Assembly (NCBI GenBank): GCA_949592205.1 | Contig: CATIUR010000003.1 | Span: 19,368,501 to 19,432,500, forward strand | Direction of reading: 5' to 3' | Length of the DNA: 64,000 nucleotides | DNA from: Helichrysum umbraculigerum | Taxonomy: Eukaryota; Streptophyta; Magnoliopsida; Asterales; Asteraceae | The notes under the pieces: generated by a model | What the model was told of the DNA's origin: nothing | The model's input: the letters and a program-made list of their open reading frames with translations, nothing else | Databases searched by the model: none | Position numbers and translations under genes: made by a program | In this document: positions 12,313 through 23,744 of the stretch, in pieces | Position numbering within the stretch: position 1 is the stretch's first letter | How the letters are laid out: each line of letters starts with the position of its first letter

Positions 12313-14768
12313 TGTAACACCCCCAAATTTAATGATTTGCGGAAGCTTGATTTGGGTGTTACTAATCAATAACAAAGCACAAAGATATATAGTAAACGAC
12401 TCTATATGCGTCGTTTTAACAAAATATATTGATAATTGAAATGTTTACAACATTTAAAGCTTTACATAGCTCGAGTTTAAATAAAAGGAGATTTCAGTAC
12501 ATAAGTACTTGTACAAAATATACTAATGCAAGAAAATCTCAATCGTCTGTATGCTGACTCGAGCTAAAGTCCTGAAGCGGAAACATTCTACTGCTTGGTA
12601 CCTGCGATATATGCTAAAAGGTCAGCTAAAAGCTGGTGAGCTCACAGGTTTGAAATCAGTTAATATAGTACGAACCGCAAGATTTAAATAATGAATTGCA
12701 TCCAGCAATTAAATGATAGTAATCGTGTATACAGCCATGAGCACATAGTTGAGCTTAACTCGAGGGCCGGGTCCCCTATAGAGAATTCCGGGCGAGGTGC
12801 CTCCACGAATGCCTAATCAACATTCGTCTTCCCAAATATTAGTACGTCCGTTTACCCGGTTAGTGCTTGCTAACCCGAACGAGGAGGGTCAATCCTATAT
12901 GGTACCATATACTAATATTCACGCTACAACGTATTAACAACTATGCTGACGGAGGACTTTAAATGATTAGAGTAAAAACTCATGTAGTATATGAAATGTT
13001 TGTACTTGCGTTCATATGTTAAAATGAGCAATATATCACACCTCTGAGTAAAACAGTAAAAAGAGGGGCTATGAGACTCACCTGAGTCGTTGAGTTTATG
13101 AAAATAAACTGAGAATGATTAGCCGAGAATCGAAGTCCAAAGACTTGTAACCTGAGGGTGTCCACGACACGCGATGGTTATAATATGCGAAGGTATCTAA
13201 TAAGACTACCTTGTAGTTGTTCGTCCAACTATAATGTCCAAATGTTCCCCATTTCGGTGGATAGTTTAAGTGTTTGAAAACGCGTACGGCCCGTTGGTGA
13301 TTATTGGTAATAATGATCTTGACGTTATTTTGTTAGTTTCAAAGTGTTATACAAGTTTGCTGTTTGGTATGAAACATGTCTACGAAATCTAAGTACGGGG
13401 GTCCGGGGGTAGCGCCCCTGGTAGCGGGGTCCTAGGGGCGGCAGCCCCTGGCGGGGTCCAAGGGTCAGCTTGGAAAATTTTTATTTCTACTATATTGCTT
13501 TGACGAAAAACGCATCTGGATCAGAATTTGAGTAAAATCAGGTGTTAAAATTTTAGGTCTCGACACATAGTAAAATCTGTGTTTTCTGGGTTCTGTTTTT
13601 GGCGACACTTTGCTAGTGTCGCTATAGGCGACACTAGGTGAGTGTCGCTACAGACGGCACTGGTTAGGCGACACTTGGTGAGTGTCGCTAGATTTCTGAT
13701 TTTCAATTTAGGGGCGACACTTGATTAGTGTCGCTATGGGCGACACTTATAATTTTGGCGTCACTAAGGGAGTGTCGCTAGGATAAATCTGGTTAAGTAT
13801 TTCAGCGACACTTAAGTAGTGTCGCTATAGGGGCGACACTTAGGGATAGCGACACTTAACTAGTGTCGCTAGTACTGTTTTTGGCACACTAGCGACACTT
13901 CCAACTGTTCGACGGATTTCGAGTAAAAATCGTGTTTTCGAGTTTCCGATCGGTCCAATATTTTTACCCAACCCTTTTATGGACATTTTAAACATATAGG
14001 AATAACTTGTATGTAAAAATGAACGAAATCGAGACGTTTCGGGATTTGTCGGAAACTTACAAAGTTCGCGCCGGAGAAATCCGAAAAGATAGGAAGGTAG
14101 ATCGTGATGCGGTGAGTCTTTTATTCCAAAGGAGTAGTGAAATCCAAGGCCTTTTGATAGTAGTATTTTGCGATTTAGTGAGGTTGGTGGTGATGAAACT
14201 TTGAGAGAAAAAGATGGAAGAGAGAGAGAAAGAAAGAAATAAATGAAAGAGAAAAGGGTGGGAATGGGAGGTTAACTCCCATTTTTCGCCCCGCGTTCCC
14301 GCTCCGTGTGGTGTTCGTTTTCTCCGTCGTTCAAACGTTAAATAATTATTTTACCTGTTAATTGGTACGTTTTAAAATACAAATTATTACGCGATATTTT
14401 ATTTAAATATTTTACAAATCCATTTATATTTGAGTTATATAATGTAAGTTTGTTTATTTAGTTTGCGCGTTTTAATATTTTAAATTGTGTAAGTTTTGTT
14501 TGTATGATCCGAATAAATACGAAATATTATCATAATAATATTTTTGATATAAAAGCGTTATTTAATAAAATTGGTCACCAACGTCCGTATTAGATTGAAT
14601 CGAATACATTCGATTTAAATTGCGTACGATTTAAACAAATCGCATTTTCGTATATATTCATCAATATATATATAATTCGATACATTAATTAGCCTAACAC
14701 AGAACTAATTACATGTATTAACATATGATTAGGCACTAATTACTAGTCCTAATTTGGCGGGTGTTACA
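12313..14768 (-). mobile_element. S2: solo LTR of the same family as S1, opposite orientation (2,456 bp)
   Basis: It starts TGTAACACCCCC and ends GGGTGTTACA on the plus strand and is largely the reverse complement of S1; for instance 12740-12920 mirrors 9700-9880. Flanks are tatat (12308-12312) and taaat (14769-14773), a 5-bp duplication with one mismatch. No internal region is present. Sense is the minus strand, inferred from the shared gcttccgcaaatcat 3' end. It sits near the 3' end of E2. Confidence 0.85.
13602..13900 (-). repeat. GCGACACT inverted-repeat (hairpin) array in S2
   Basis: Repeated gcgacact...agtgtcgc pairs form short stem-loops one after another, for example gcgacactaggtgagtgtcgc. 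The array lies 868-1166 bp from the sense 5' end of the LTR, the same place as the array in S1, but with a different repeat sequence. Confidence 0.85.
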
Positions 14769-15027
14769 TAAATGCTGTCAGACGCAGCTTACAGCATATG
14801 CCGCAGCTAAATACATATACGTAAGTTACGGAAATGCTCCCAAGCTTCGAGAAAGGAATCTTTGACTAAAACATAATACCCAAGGATGGGACTTACAGCA
14901 GAAGATGCTTTGGATTACCAGTAAAGCAGATAAAGGTAAAGTCATGTAAAAAAGGAATAAAGGTAAGCTGTCACTATATAAGGAAGGTCTGCTCCGCCGC
15001 GCCGAGCTGCGGAAAGCACGTTTGTCA

Positions 15028-15814
15028 TGATTGGGTGTATACCACTATGTTGCAGCTTCGGGTGATGTCGAAGCTCCATCTAATATAAGTAGCAAGTGTT
15101 AGCTTAAGTCTATAATACATGCATCTACAATGCATATACACTAGACTGGGGGACATGATTGGGTATATACCAATATGCCGCAGCTTCGGGCCTGCCGAAG
15201 CTCCCGAAGCTCCGCCTAATATTAGTAGCTACGTCCGAGAGAATCTTTGACTATAGGCATTCCCAATAATGAACAGTTGACAATCCAATCAGTGTCGGGT
15301 GCGGAATATCGAGAGAACAAGGGTTGACTCTATTGTCCAGCGTACCTCTAGGCGCACCTTCAAAGACGCACCTTATTACCCAAAGCGAGTCCTGTAAAAG
15401 GACGCACCCTATTGTCCAACGGAACTCCAGGTACACATTCAAGGATGCACCATATTACCCAAAGTGAGCCCTATATATGGGACTCACCTCCTCACTCCTA
15501 AGGACCAGATCACATATGCTCTCTCTCTCTTACTATACACCATGACCTCTCTCTAGAATCTCTCTCTAGAGCATCATCGGAGGTTCTCGGCCTCGTGGTG
15601 TACAAACCGTATCTACCTATAACGTAGATACGGGTACCAATTGGGAATCGCCAGCCGATTAGCTCTTAAGCTTCGGCCCGAGCACCTTCATCCTAACCTA
15701 TATCTCATGTTTGCAGCAAAGACCAAGCACGGGTGGACGAGACGCAGCTCTTGAGTATCGTCCAGAAGAAGGTTCTTAAGCTTCGTCCTGGGGCTGCTGG
15801 TTTTTGTACCAACA
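15028..15814 (+). repeat. 3' LTR of E2 (787 bp)
   Basis: It begins TGATTGGGTGTATACC and ends TTGTACCAACA. It matches the E1 LTR (5682-6472) in inverted orientation. A TATA-like ctatatatgg lies at 15471-15480, preceded by two diverged units of the repeat seen in the E1 LTR. The flanks (tgtca before, atatc after) do not match, so it is not a solo LTR but the right end of a longer element. Confidence 0.75.
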
Positions 15815-16531
15815 ATATCTATTTGCTTTTAGTTCATTCATCTATATCTATATCCTTTGCTTAAATGGGTTAATGGATAATATTGGATATTCAACTATAT
15901 ATGTGTTAAGAAAGTTCCTAACGTGAAATGAAACCAATAAAGTGTTTATAACAAATATAAATCTAACGTACATAAGAAAATAAAGTCGCATAAACGTATA
16001 ACCATTATCGTCAATCGAGCATAATTTGTTATAATTACCGGTAAACATATGTTTTGACAAGTATTAATGTGTAATCTCTACGTTTATCGCTTAACTAGAC
16101 ATGTTTTGAACTATTTCTGAGTTTATTTACAGTTGATTTTGAGTTCACTCTGGTTATAAGTCAAATATGGCTTGCTGTGATGGATATATGAATTTTGATT
16201 TGTTATAAATCAATTACAGAAAAAAGGGTTAAGTGGTTATTAATGTATATAACTATGCATTGATCTTCATTGTGTGTAAATTTGACCGTCATTGTATGTA
16301 CGAAACTATTTATATTTGTACATTGTGTGTATTTTGGTGACGTGTTATCATTTATAAGGTGACACATGACATATTCACAAGTTGACAAGTCAACATTAAG
16401 AGAGATTTGAAAATTGGAATAAGTTGATATTTCACATATAAAGGTTTAATTGTTTACATCTTATAATTTTGAGGCTTAATAACATATGAAAACATAATGA
16501 CCATAGTAACACATGTAATAAATAAATTTAG
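15815..16531. other. AT-rich intergenic DNA, nothing identified
   Basis: No reading frame, repeat or terminal inverted repeat that I can support. The short open frames here are AT-rich and not protein-like. Confidence 0.6.
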
Positions 16532-17618
16532 GACCTTTGACCACTCCCAATAGTCCTTTCGTCAGTTTCTTCGTGAGTTGTGACAGCTCAGCGCCACATC
16601 AGCACTCCCAAAACTGACACACAATTAACACACCTTTGCCAACAGTCCTTTCATCACTTGAATTTCTGGGACCCACACATTATTTGTTTAATTTTTAAAG
16701 GGTGGTGATATTTCCACCATGATTTTTGATAGATCCACCATAATGTACAACTATTTATTTATATGGTACAACTGTTTACTGCACAGACATTGTGGATCTA
16801 TCAAAAATCATATTGGAAATATCAATACCCATTTTTAAAACACAAATTTAATTAAAACTATTCCTTTAAGATTAAAAAACAATACAATAATTAGAAAAAA
16901 AACAGTACAATTAAAAAACATTACAGTAATAAAAAAAAACATTACAATTGTGAACACAAATATTAGATAAACTCTCTTTTACTTTTGTTCCATTTGGCGA
17001 TTATTTGATTTATAATACAATTCACCTCAACTCCAGAGTTGTAGTTTTCTTAAATGATTTGCCAAAAACTTTTTTGCGTTCGTGAAGTTTCAATCGGACA
17101 ATTTTGAAAAGCATTCTCCCACTCTTCGATCAAGATGTTGACCCCACTATTGGTCAATGGCACGAATGGTGATGTTTGGATGTTTTGGATTTTGGGAAGA
17201 ATTGTGGAGATGTTATGACATTTTTGTGTGTTAATATGGCATGTATAATGTGTGAATTGTTTGAAATATTATAGTTGTTGCGTGTATAGTAATAGATAAT
17301 GAAAATTGTTTGTGAATTAAAGTTTGATTGTGTTAATATTTGTAGTGTGATTGGGCTAGGATAAAAAGGTTAATAGAATAAAATATATATTTATTTTTGA
17401 ATTAAACGGTTATATTATGTTATATTTATTTATTTTGGTTTTTTTTAACTCAACGGATACATTCTTTTAAATACTTTTAATATTGCTGCTGGCCCTCACC
17501 TCGCGTCTCTCCTTTCGTCGGCAAACCGACAAATTGCCACCGACGAAAGCAAGTGACGAAGTGATGCCAATGGTGTCACTAAAGTGACGAAGCAAGCGAT
17601 GAAGCCATTAACAGTGGT
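16532..17618. mobile_element. Possible PIF/Harbinger-like relic
   Basis: The ends are imperfect inverted repeats: ACCACTCCCAATAGTCC on the left, and the right end reads ACCACTGTTAATGGCTTC on the reverse strand, both followed by cttcgt-containing blocks. The interior has no open transposase. A 131-bp MITE is nested inside (16700-16830). No clear TTA/TAA duplication is visible, so the superfamily is tentative. Confidence 0.4.
16700..16830. mobile_element. Mutator-type MITE, 131 bp, 9-bp target duplication
   Basis: The terminal inverted repeats of about 40 bp begin GGGT and share GATATTTCC and ATGATTTTTGATAGATCCAC. The 9-bp atttttaaa flanks it exactly on both sides (16691-16699 and 16831-16839). 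The 9-bp duplication fits the Mutator superfamily. No coding capacity. Confidence 0.85.
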
Positions 17619-17730
17619 TTTATAGCATTATTAATGGAAATTAATCGTATCATCATTTCATGAATCTACACAATTATATCTGTCAACATCTTTAACCCGT
17701 ACATTTCCAACATATTTCATCAAAATATAT

Positions 17731-18007
17731 TTCCATCCGTCTCAAAATTATTGTCAACCGACAAAAAACACGCAGTTTAATAAAAACATAATTAGTACTG
17801 CTTTCTCTTTCTTACTTTTTGCAGAATGACAATTTTACCCATAACCAATCAATTACTGCTTCTTTAAAAGTGTAATAATAATTTCAATTAAGGGTAATAT
17901 TGTAATCACGACCAAATTTCACTATCAATTTTTATTTTTAAAATGGACAATTAATTTGGGACGTCCGAAAAAGAAAACATGGACTATAATTTTGGGACGG
18001 ATGGAGT
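17731..18007. mobile_element. Stowaway MITE
   Basis: The left end reads ttccatccgtctcaaaatta and the right end is the inverted gggacggatggagta, a variant of the CTCCCTCCGTCCC Stowaway (Tc1/Mariner) terminus, at a TA target. About 277 bp, non-coding. Confidence 0.8.
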
Positions 18008-18195
18008 ATATACGACAATTGGTTCATCTCATACAACAATGTATAATCGTTGTTTTAGTTTGCATACATACAAATCCGCATAACTAAACTTCTCTTCATA
18101 CAACTGTTATATATAAACCTCCCATTATTAATGCTCTTAATTAAAATCTAGACTCACATGCAAAACTATATATAGTTTTGATCAAGGTTGTCAAG

Positions 18196-18722
18196 ATCGG
18201 GATCTTACCCAGGATAATTTTTGTCTTCACAAGATCGGAATCGTAAGATCGGATCAGGATCGTAAGATCCTACTCATACATTATGGTCTCATAAATGTGT
18301 ATTATAATACATATAAAAGATCACATGCATAACAAATAATTAAGCTTTTATAGTTTAAACACCATAACATGAATGCATACATATCATAACGACTTAGATT
18401 ACTATATCTGTTATTAAATATATAGATTTTCACGTGATAAACTATTTTAGTTTAAGGATTGAATAGTTTTACGTGTAGTATTTTATTAAATGATAAACCT
18501 TTTTACTTTTTATTGGAAAAAAAAATCAACTAATTTATATTTTGTTAACTCATAGATTCATGTTAAGTAAGATCGGATCGGATCGAGATCGTAAGATCCT
18601 ATGCTCAAATCGACATAAGATCGGGATCCTAAGCAGACCCTATAATTTTAAGATCCTATGTAAGATCGGGATCGTTTTCGTTCACAAAATCTTAAGATCA
18701 AGATCGGGATCTTAACAACTAT
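18196..18722. mobile_element. AAGATCGGGATC-rich non-autonomous DNA element
   Basis: Copies of aagatcgggatc or aagatcggatcg cluster near both ends (18196-18270 and 18570-18722). The termini are roughly inverted: ttgtcaagatcgggatctta on the left, and on the right a reverse complement starting TTGTTAAGATCCCGATCTT. This is common in plant non-autonomous DNA transposons, possibly hAT. No clear target duplication was found. Confidence 0.5.
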
Positions 18723-19523
18723 GGTTTTGATAGCTTTACCTTGATATCTACCTGCACAATCTATTTGACACGATATTTGTGATTGTTTAATTTTGATCTT
18801 TTTCTTTTTTGTGCCTAAATTTTAGAAATAGAGTAAGCGTTAACTATAAAGACATAAATTGCGGTAAACGTTTATATTGTGTTTTTTATGATTTAAAGAG
18901 TGGCTGAATTGAATGAGTAGGAGATAAAGTATTAGTATATCTTTGAATATCTAATCTAATCTAATCTATCTAATATCTATATATCACTTATCTAGTTCAT
19001 CGTGGAGCACGTGGTTGATGTCTTAATCATTTCACTATAACTCATTTGGGCTTAATTGAATACGACATGTCGACATCTAATAATTAGATCGAGTAAATTT
19101 TTAAAAGATGACGTGCGTTCAAGATTAGAAAAAATATTTATATATGGTAACTGGCTATCCGGATTTCAATTTCAATGAGAGAAGTTGCTATCTCTATTGA
19201 TTTTGTTCATATACATTTTTTAATCAAATACGATTTCTTTCAAATGTTAGCCGTATAATCAATCATCTTTTGTTGACATTTCACACATACACATTAAGTG
19301 TTGTTTAGCGACTTTCATAAACGATCCGGGAACACTAGTTAACAATTGATGATGGTAAATGTTTTACAAGCAAAAATGAGGTGTTTTATTTACTTTATAA
19401 GGGTTTTATTCCTTTCACCACCGTGTTGCATTATGTCTTTTTAATAATATCATAAAAGTCGATGGTTCACTAATATAAGACTAACATAAGGATTAACTGA
19501 TTAACCGATAAATTTAAAATTAA
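18723..19523. other. AT-rich intergenic DNA, nothing identified
   Basis: No coding frame or repeat that I can support. Confidence 0.6.
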
Positions 19524-19675
19524 GGGGCAATTACATATTTCCCCCTAACATTTTGCAAAATAACATATATACCCAAGCATGCATTAAAATCATTGTACAT
19601 CATGCAATAAAAACTTGTATTTGGGTATATATGATATTTTGACAAGTTTTGAGGGGGGTATATGTAATTTTCCCT
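19524..19675. mobile_element. Fold-back MITE, about 152 bp
   Basis: The left arm (ggggcaattacatatttccc, then catatatacccaa) is mirrored by the right arm (ttgggtatatatgat, then ggggggtatatgtaatttt). The arms of about 50 bp nearly meet in the middle. Non-coding. Confidence 0.7.
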
Positions 19676-21678
19676 AGAATTAAATGATTAACCAACGGAT
19701 AAAAATATAAAATTAACCGACACGTTGGTTATGTTTAATTTTTTCTCTTAACCGAACCATGCTCACCCCTTATACGATATGATAATGTTAAAGCCTTTAT
19801 AACATCTTATTCGAAAACTAAATATGCTTAACCAGTTTAAGTCAGCTTAAACAAAACTTAAAGATTGTGGCATTAATTTGTTGTTCAAGGAGAAATCGAA
19901 AGAATGTTATTTGTTAAAGTTGAAGATCAAGTTGAAAATAGAGGATGTAGAAACTTAGAAAATGAAAAGTTTCACAATGTTCACCTGTTTAATTCTAACA
20001 CTATACCAATAATCCAACACTACGAAATGTTCATCCTTATCCACATGACATTATTAAAGAAAAGCATGACGTTTTGACTTCAAGCTGCACTGTCAACTAG
20101 AGAAGTACAATCCACAATATCTTGTTCGGTCGACACTATAACGAAATGTAGAATACTCCAATGATAGTGATTATTACTAAACACGTAAAATTTGCAAGAG
20201 ATCAATTGTTAGTTTACAATAATATTTGTCCAAATATGACATTGTTATTTTTTCTTGTTTCAATAAGAAAAGTTGGAATTGGAAATGAAGTGCTATCTTA
20301 GTTGGACATCTGCATCGGAGGACAACCAATCAAAACTTATTATAGTAGGCTATTTTTTTAGAAGCCCAACAAACTTGCAGTCTGAAGGATCGGGTTATTA
20401 AGAAAAGGTAGTTTGGAGGGTAATCTGATTTTCATATCGTCCAACCTACAAAGAGTATTAACATCTGGCAAATCTTCTGTTTACAAATCATTCACGTATA
20501 CTTAGGCACGAATTCGAACTCATAACCTATCGATTACACATGTAAGATCTGGCCGTTTGCGGCAGCAATGCCATTTGAGCATTGTCCAATTGGTGATCGG
20601 GTTACCATTACAAACAATGGAGTCCAATTTTCTTGAGTTAGGCACAAGCAATTAAGAGTGGGTCAAAGGAATTGAAGGTGTTTGATTAAATTTGATTTTC
20701 GGATTTGCTCTCAAAAATTTTAAAATCAAACAATCTAAACCGAATAAACTGCGAAAGTTGTAAACCGAACCTATGAACACTAATACTCAGGAGGAATGGA
20801 TGCTATTCGGAATGGATGCTATTCTGATGGAAAGAAAAGTGGAAATTGTATATAATTTGAGAAAAATTAAAAATAAAAAAAAATAAAAAAAAAATCTCTA
20901 ACTTATTATTTTATGTGCGTTTCAAATGGAAAAAATAATATAACACACATACTGAAACGTTTAAACTCTAAGGTGGTATTTGGGGAGCTTATTTCTTGAA
21001 CTTATTGCTAATAATTAAATAAAGTGGAAAATTGAAGCTAATTTTGAAGTCTCTCACAAGTAAACAAATAATCAACATAAAATATTGATTGGTTTATATT
21101 AGAAGTTATTATTTGAATACACTAACAAATTATTTGAATACAAGTTATCTGAATAACAGAACGAATTCTGAAGACACTTTAACAATAAAATCATAATCGT
21201 TATTCTCTTCTTTTGACTGTGTTGCTTGGATTCAGATGCAATTAGTTCGAGATATTCAATTTGATGCATAAATGAATTTATGAAAAGCTTGTTAGACGTT
21301 TAAGAAATACTTATAAATGGATATTAGCTTAATAAAGCAAGTGATATCATTAGTTTAACCGGATTTTGGTTTTTAATTATGATATATTCAGATATATGCA
21401 AGTTTAATTTAAGAAAGATACTGATTAATATCATTCTCCTACAAATTTTCCTACATGTGAAATATGCCCAATAGCTAATGTTAGATCTTTTGGATGATTG
21501 TCAATTGAAAGTTATATGAGTTATACACACCTAACCACTAGAGTATTACCAATTTATACAATATTTATAAGTGAAACTTATAAATCACGATGTATTGGTT
21601 GATGGATGATCCACCAACCATTATCGCTATGCCAGAGGCCCTTTAGTAAATGCTCGTGTTTTTTTAACTCAAGCTTCT
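19676..21678. other. Intergenic DNA downstream of the P450 fragment
   Basis: No gene recognised. It contains the probable SINE described separately (20352-20600); the rest is AT-rich with A-tracts near 20870. Confidence 0.55.
20352..20600 (-). mobile_element. Probable tRNA-derived SINE
   Basis: On the minus strand an A-box-like TGCTCAAATGGC (near 20570-20582) is followed about 60 bases later by a B-box-like GAGTTCGAATTC (near 20509-20520), the internal RNA polymerase III promoter layout of plant SINEs. A T-run near 20354 on the plus strand could be the A-tail. The boundaries and target duplication are not established. Confidence 0.5.
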
Positions 21679-21930
21679 TTAAAGCTCAACTTGACTTCCT
21701 AATTGAATAAGGACAAGTGGCCCGTGTTTTTTAGTTAACTTTTGGAGAGAGCGGTGAGGGTTTGATCCTATCTGATGTAGGTTTCCAATAATAGCAAGCT
21801 TTCGCGGAGATGGTGGTTTGCTTTTGTTGGCTTTTGAAGTAAACGAAAACCTTTTCAAAGCAATTAAAAGTAATGTTACAATGAGCATTAGAATAAGTGG
21901 AAAGAGCGGGCAATGAAATAAGGAAAGCAT
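21679..21930 (-). pseudogene. N-terminal fragment of a CYP71-type cytochrome P450
   Basis: The first ATG is at 21930; an earlier in-frame start is only TTG. The 83 codons hold a hydrophobic membrane anchor (about residues 5-26), a basic stretch, the proline-rich hinge (PPSPRKL, about 39-45) and IIGNLHQIGSNPHRSLQ, the usual start of a CYP71 catalytic domain. The frame then ends after LVLIQLGS, about 420 residues short, and nothing resembling the rest follows. It is a paralogue of the P450 at 22765-57729 (both have PPSPR, IGN.HQ.GS and P.RSLQ) and lies 835 bp beyond that gene's stop on the same strand, so it is probably a truncated tandem duplicate. Confidence 0.8.
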
Positions 21931-22412
21931 CTCTGTTGAAATAGTATAGTCCAAAAAACTTGCATATATATGTTCACCATTGTGTGTGTGTATATATATA
22001 CACGCATATAGAAGATATCTTTGTTGATAACATATATGTGGTGTACAAGTGATACATACGACGTGGCAATCAATTAATTAACAAAAATCTGTTTTGCATC
22101 TAGTTCTTGGTATGCTGACATTTTCACCGAAGAAGTTTCATCTTTTTATATTTAATTACCTATGTGGCTACGCCAGATCCAAATGAAAAACTCAACCTCC
22201 TTTCGTGCCAACTGCGAGGGAGGTATATATAACAAAGTACTATTATTAGGAGAATAAAATTAGATGTTTCAAGGACCTCTTGTTGTTTCTATAGGAAAGC
22301 CTATTTATAATCTCTTTCCATTGAATAAGAAGAGTGTGCCTTTGGTTTTCTAGCTATTCAACACTGTTTGCATATGTACCAAATTACTCCAACAATAATT
22401 CCATTATTTATA

Positions 22413-22692
22413 GGGTTTATATTTTGGTTATGCATCGAACTTTACACCTTTTACTATTGTATGTATCCAACTTTTTATGTATTCAAGTTTTAAAACCGCC
22501 TTTTATATACATTTAACTTACTATTGTATGTATTGAACTTACAATAAATATGTCAATTTATGTAGCCAAAAACACGCAAAAAACATACAATAGATGGTTT
22601 TAAAACTTGAATACATACAACAGAAGTTTTCAAAGTTGGATACATAAATAGTAAAAGGTGCAAAGTTCGATACATAACCAAACTATAAACCC
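22413..22692. mobile_element. Mutator-type MITE with long arms, 280 bp
   Basis: Long inverted repeats start gggtttatattttggttatg and share tcgaactttacacc, actattgtatgtatccaac and cttgaatacat blocks. A 9-bp ttatttata flanks both ends (22404-22412 and 22693-22701). It sits 72 bp beyond the P450 stop codon, so it may supply part of that gene's 3' UTR or terminator region. Confidence 0.85.
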
Positions 22693-22764
22693 TTATTTAT
22701 AGGACACCACAATTAATTTTCGTAAAGTCGAAGCAATGAAAAACAATAGAAGCATATGTTATGC

Positions 22765-23373
22765 TCAAAGTCGAGGAGTGCCTATAACCATTAAAGGTGA
22801 TTTCCTGTGAAGCGTAATGCCACATATCTCACTCATGTCCAAATCTTCGTTTCTCACTCCATTTGGCAATGCAAAATCGAACTTGTATACGATGTTGGCT
22901 AAAGCAAGCTCAATGATAGCTACACCAAATTGTATACCAGGGCACCCTCTCCTCCCACCACCAAATGGAAGCCATTCACAATTAAACCCTTTATAGTCGA
23001 TCAAATTATTCAAAAACCTCTCTGGCTTAAACTCGTCTGGATGTTCCCACTTGGTAGGATCTCTTCCTATTGCCCAAGCGTTAATAATCACTTGAGTCTC
23101 TGATGGAATGTCGTACCCCATTAATTTGACATCTTGTGTTGATTTTCGAGGAACAAGAAGTGGGAGTGGAGCATGCAATCGCAAAGACTCTTTAATAACG
23201 GCTTTCAGATACTGCATTTTCTCCAAATCTTCCTCGAGAATCATGGATCTTCCTTGTGCTATTTGTGTTACTTCTTGTTGTAACTTTTTCATTGTTCTTG
23301 GGTGTTTGATTAGCTCGCTGATAGTCCACTGTAAACTTGTGAATGTAGTATCATTTCCAGCAGTAAACATGTT
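22765..23373 (-). CDS. CYP71-type cytochrome P450, exon 2 (C-terminal 202 residues)
   Basis: A haem-thiolate monooxygenase of the endoplasmic reticulum. Exon 2 begins after a TTGTAG acceptor at 23374 and continues in phase 0 from exon 1 at 56827. It contains the I-helix oxygen-binding motif AGNDTT (residues 306-311 of the joined protein), the K-helix ESLR (363-366), PERF (418-421) and the haem loop FGGGRRGCPG with ligand Cys445, then stops at 22765. No frameshift or missing hallmark is seen. The family is CYP71, most like the CYP71A group as I recall it; the substrate cannot be read from sequence. The residue before MFTAGNDTT is Asn, where Asp is usual. The only exon upstream on this strand is 33 kb away. 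Confidence 0.9.
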   Translation of the reverse strand, partial: NMFTAGNDTTFTSLQWTISELIKHPRTMKKLQQEVTQIAQGRSMILEEDLEKMQYLKAVIKESLRLHAPLPLLVPRKSTQDVKLMGYDIPSETQVIINAWAIGRDPTKWEHPDEFKPERFLNNLIDYKGFNCEWLPFGGGRRGCPGIQFGVAIIELALANIVYKFDFALPNGVRNEDLDMSEICGITLHRKSPLMVIGTPRL

Positions 23374-23700
23374 CTACAAGTGAGATAAAAGATTCAACAG
23401 TTCCAATATGATTAATTGTGCAAGGGGCATGTATAAGAAAATTATATATAATTCAAGATTACCAGTGCTATTTGAATGTAAACTATGCACCTTAAAAAAA
23501 AAAAGCTTTAATGTATTATTAATATATTAATGACGCTTCAAGTATCAAGTTGAATGGTTTGAATCAAAGCACTTTTAAATGATTTTCAATGAAATAGTTT
23601 ACTCTAAAACTATATCTTCGCTCGATCTCTTCTCAACGACATTGCAAAAGCCAAAATGGGCCTCTTGAAAATATTTACTTATAATAGTTGAAAATCCCCA

Positions 23701-23705
<5 letters not shown>

Positions 23706-23740
<35 letters not shown>
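23706..23740. repeat. (TA)n microsatellite
   Basis: A perfect alternating TA run, directly next to the terminus of the element at 23741-24759. Confidence 0.95.

Positions 23741-23744
<4 letters not shown>

Larger units (their letters stand above)
6473..15814 (+). mobile_element. E2: older plus-strand copy of the E1 family, split by insertions
   Basis: Once the two inserted LTRs are removed, what remains is E2 internal DNA (6473-7722, 10313-12312, 14769-15027) ending in a 3' LTR at 15028-15814. The internal part is homologous to E1 1-2906 in inverted orientation. The 5' part of E2 should lie left of the window, beyond E1. No retroviral domain is visible. The flanking bases after the 3' LTR (atatc, 15815-15819) are the expected right-hand target duplication. 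Confidence 0.65.

Noticed and set aside
15028..15814. Solo LTR interpretation of the right-hand E2 LTR
   Set aside because: The flanking 5-mers differ (tgtca and atatc), and homologous internal DNA lies on its left.
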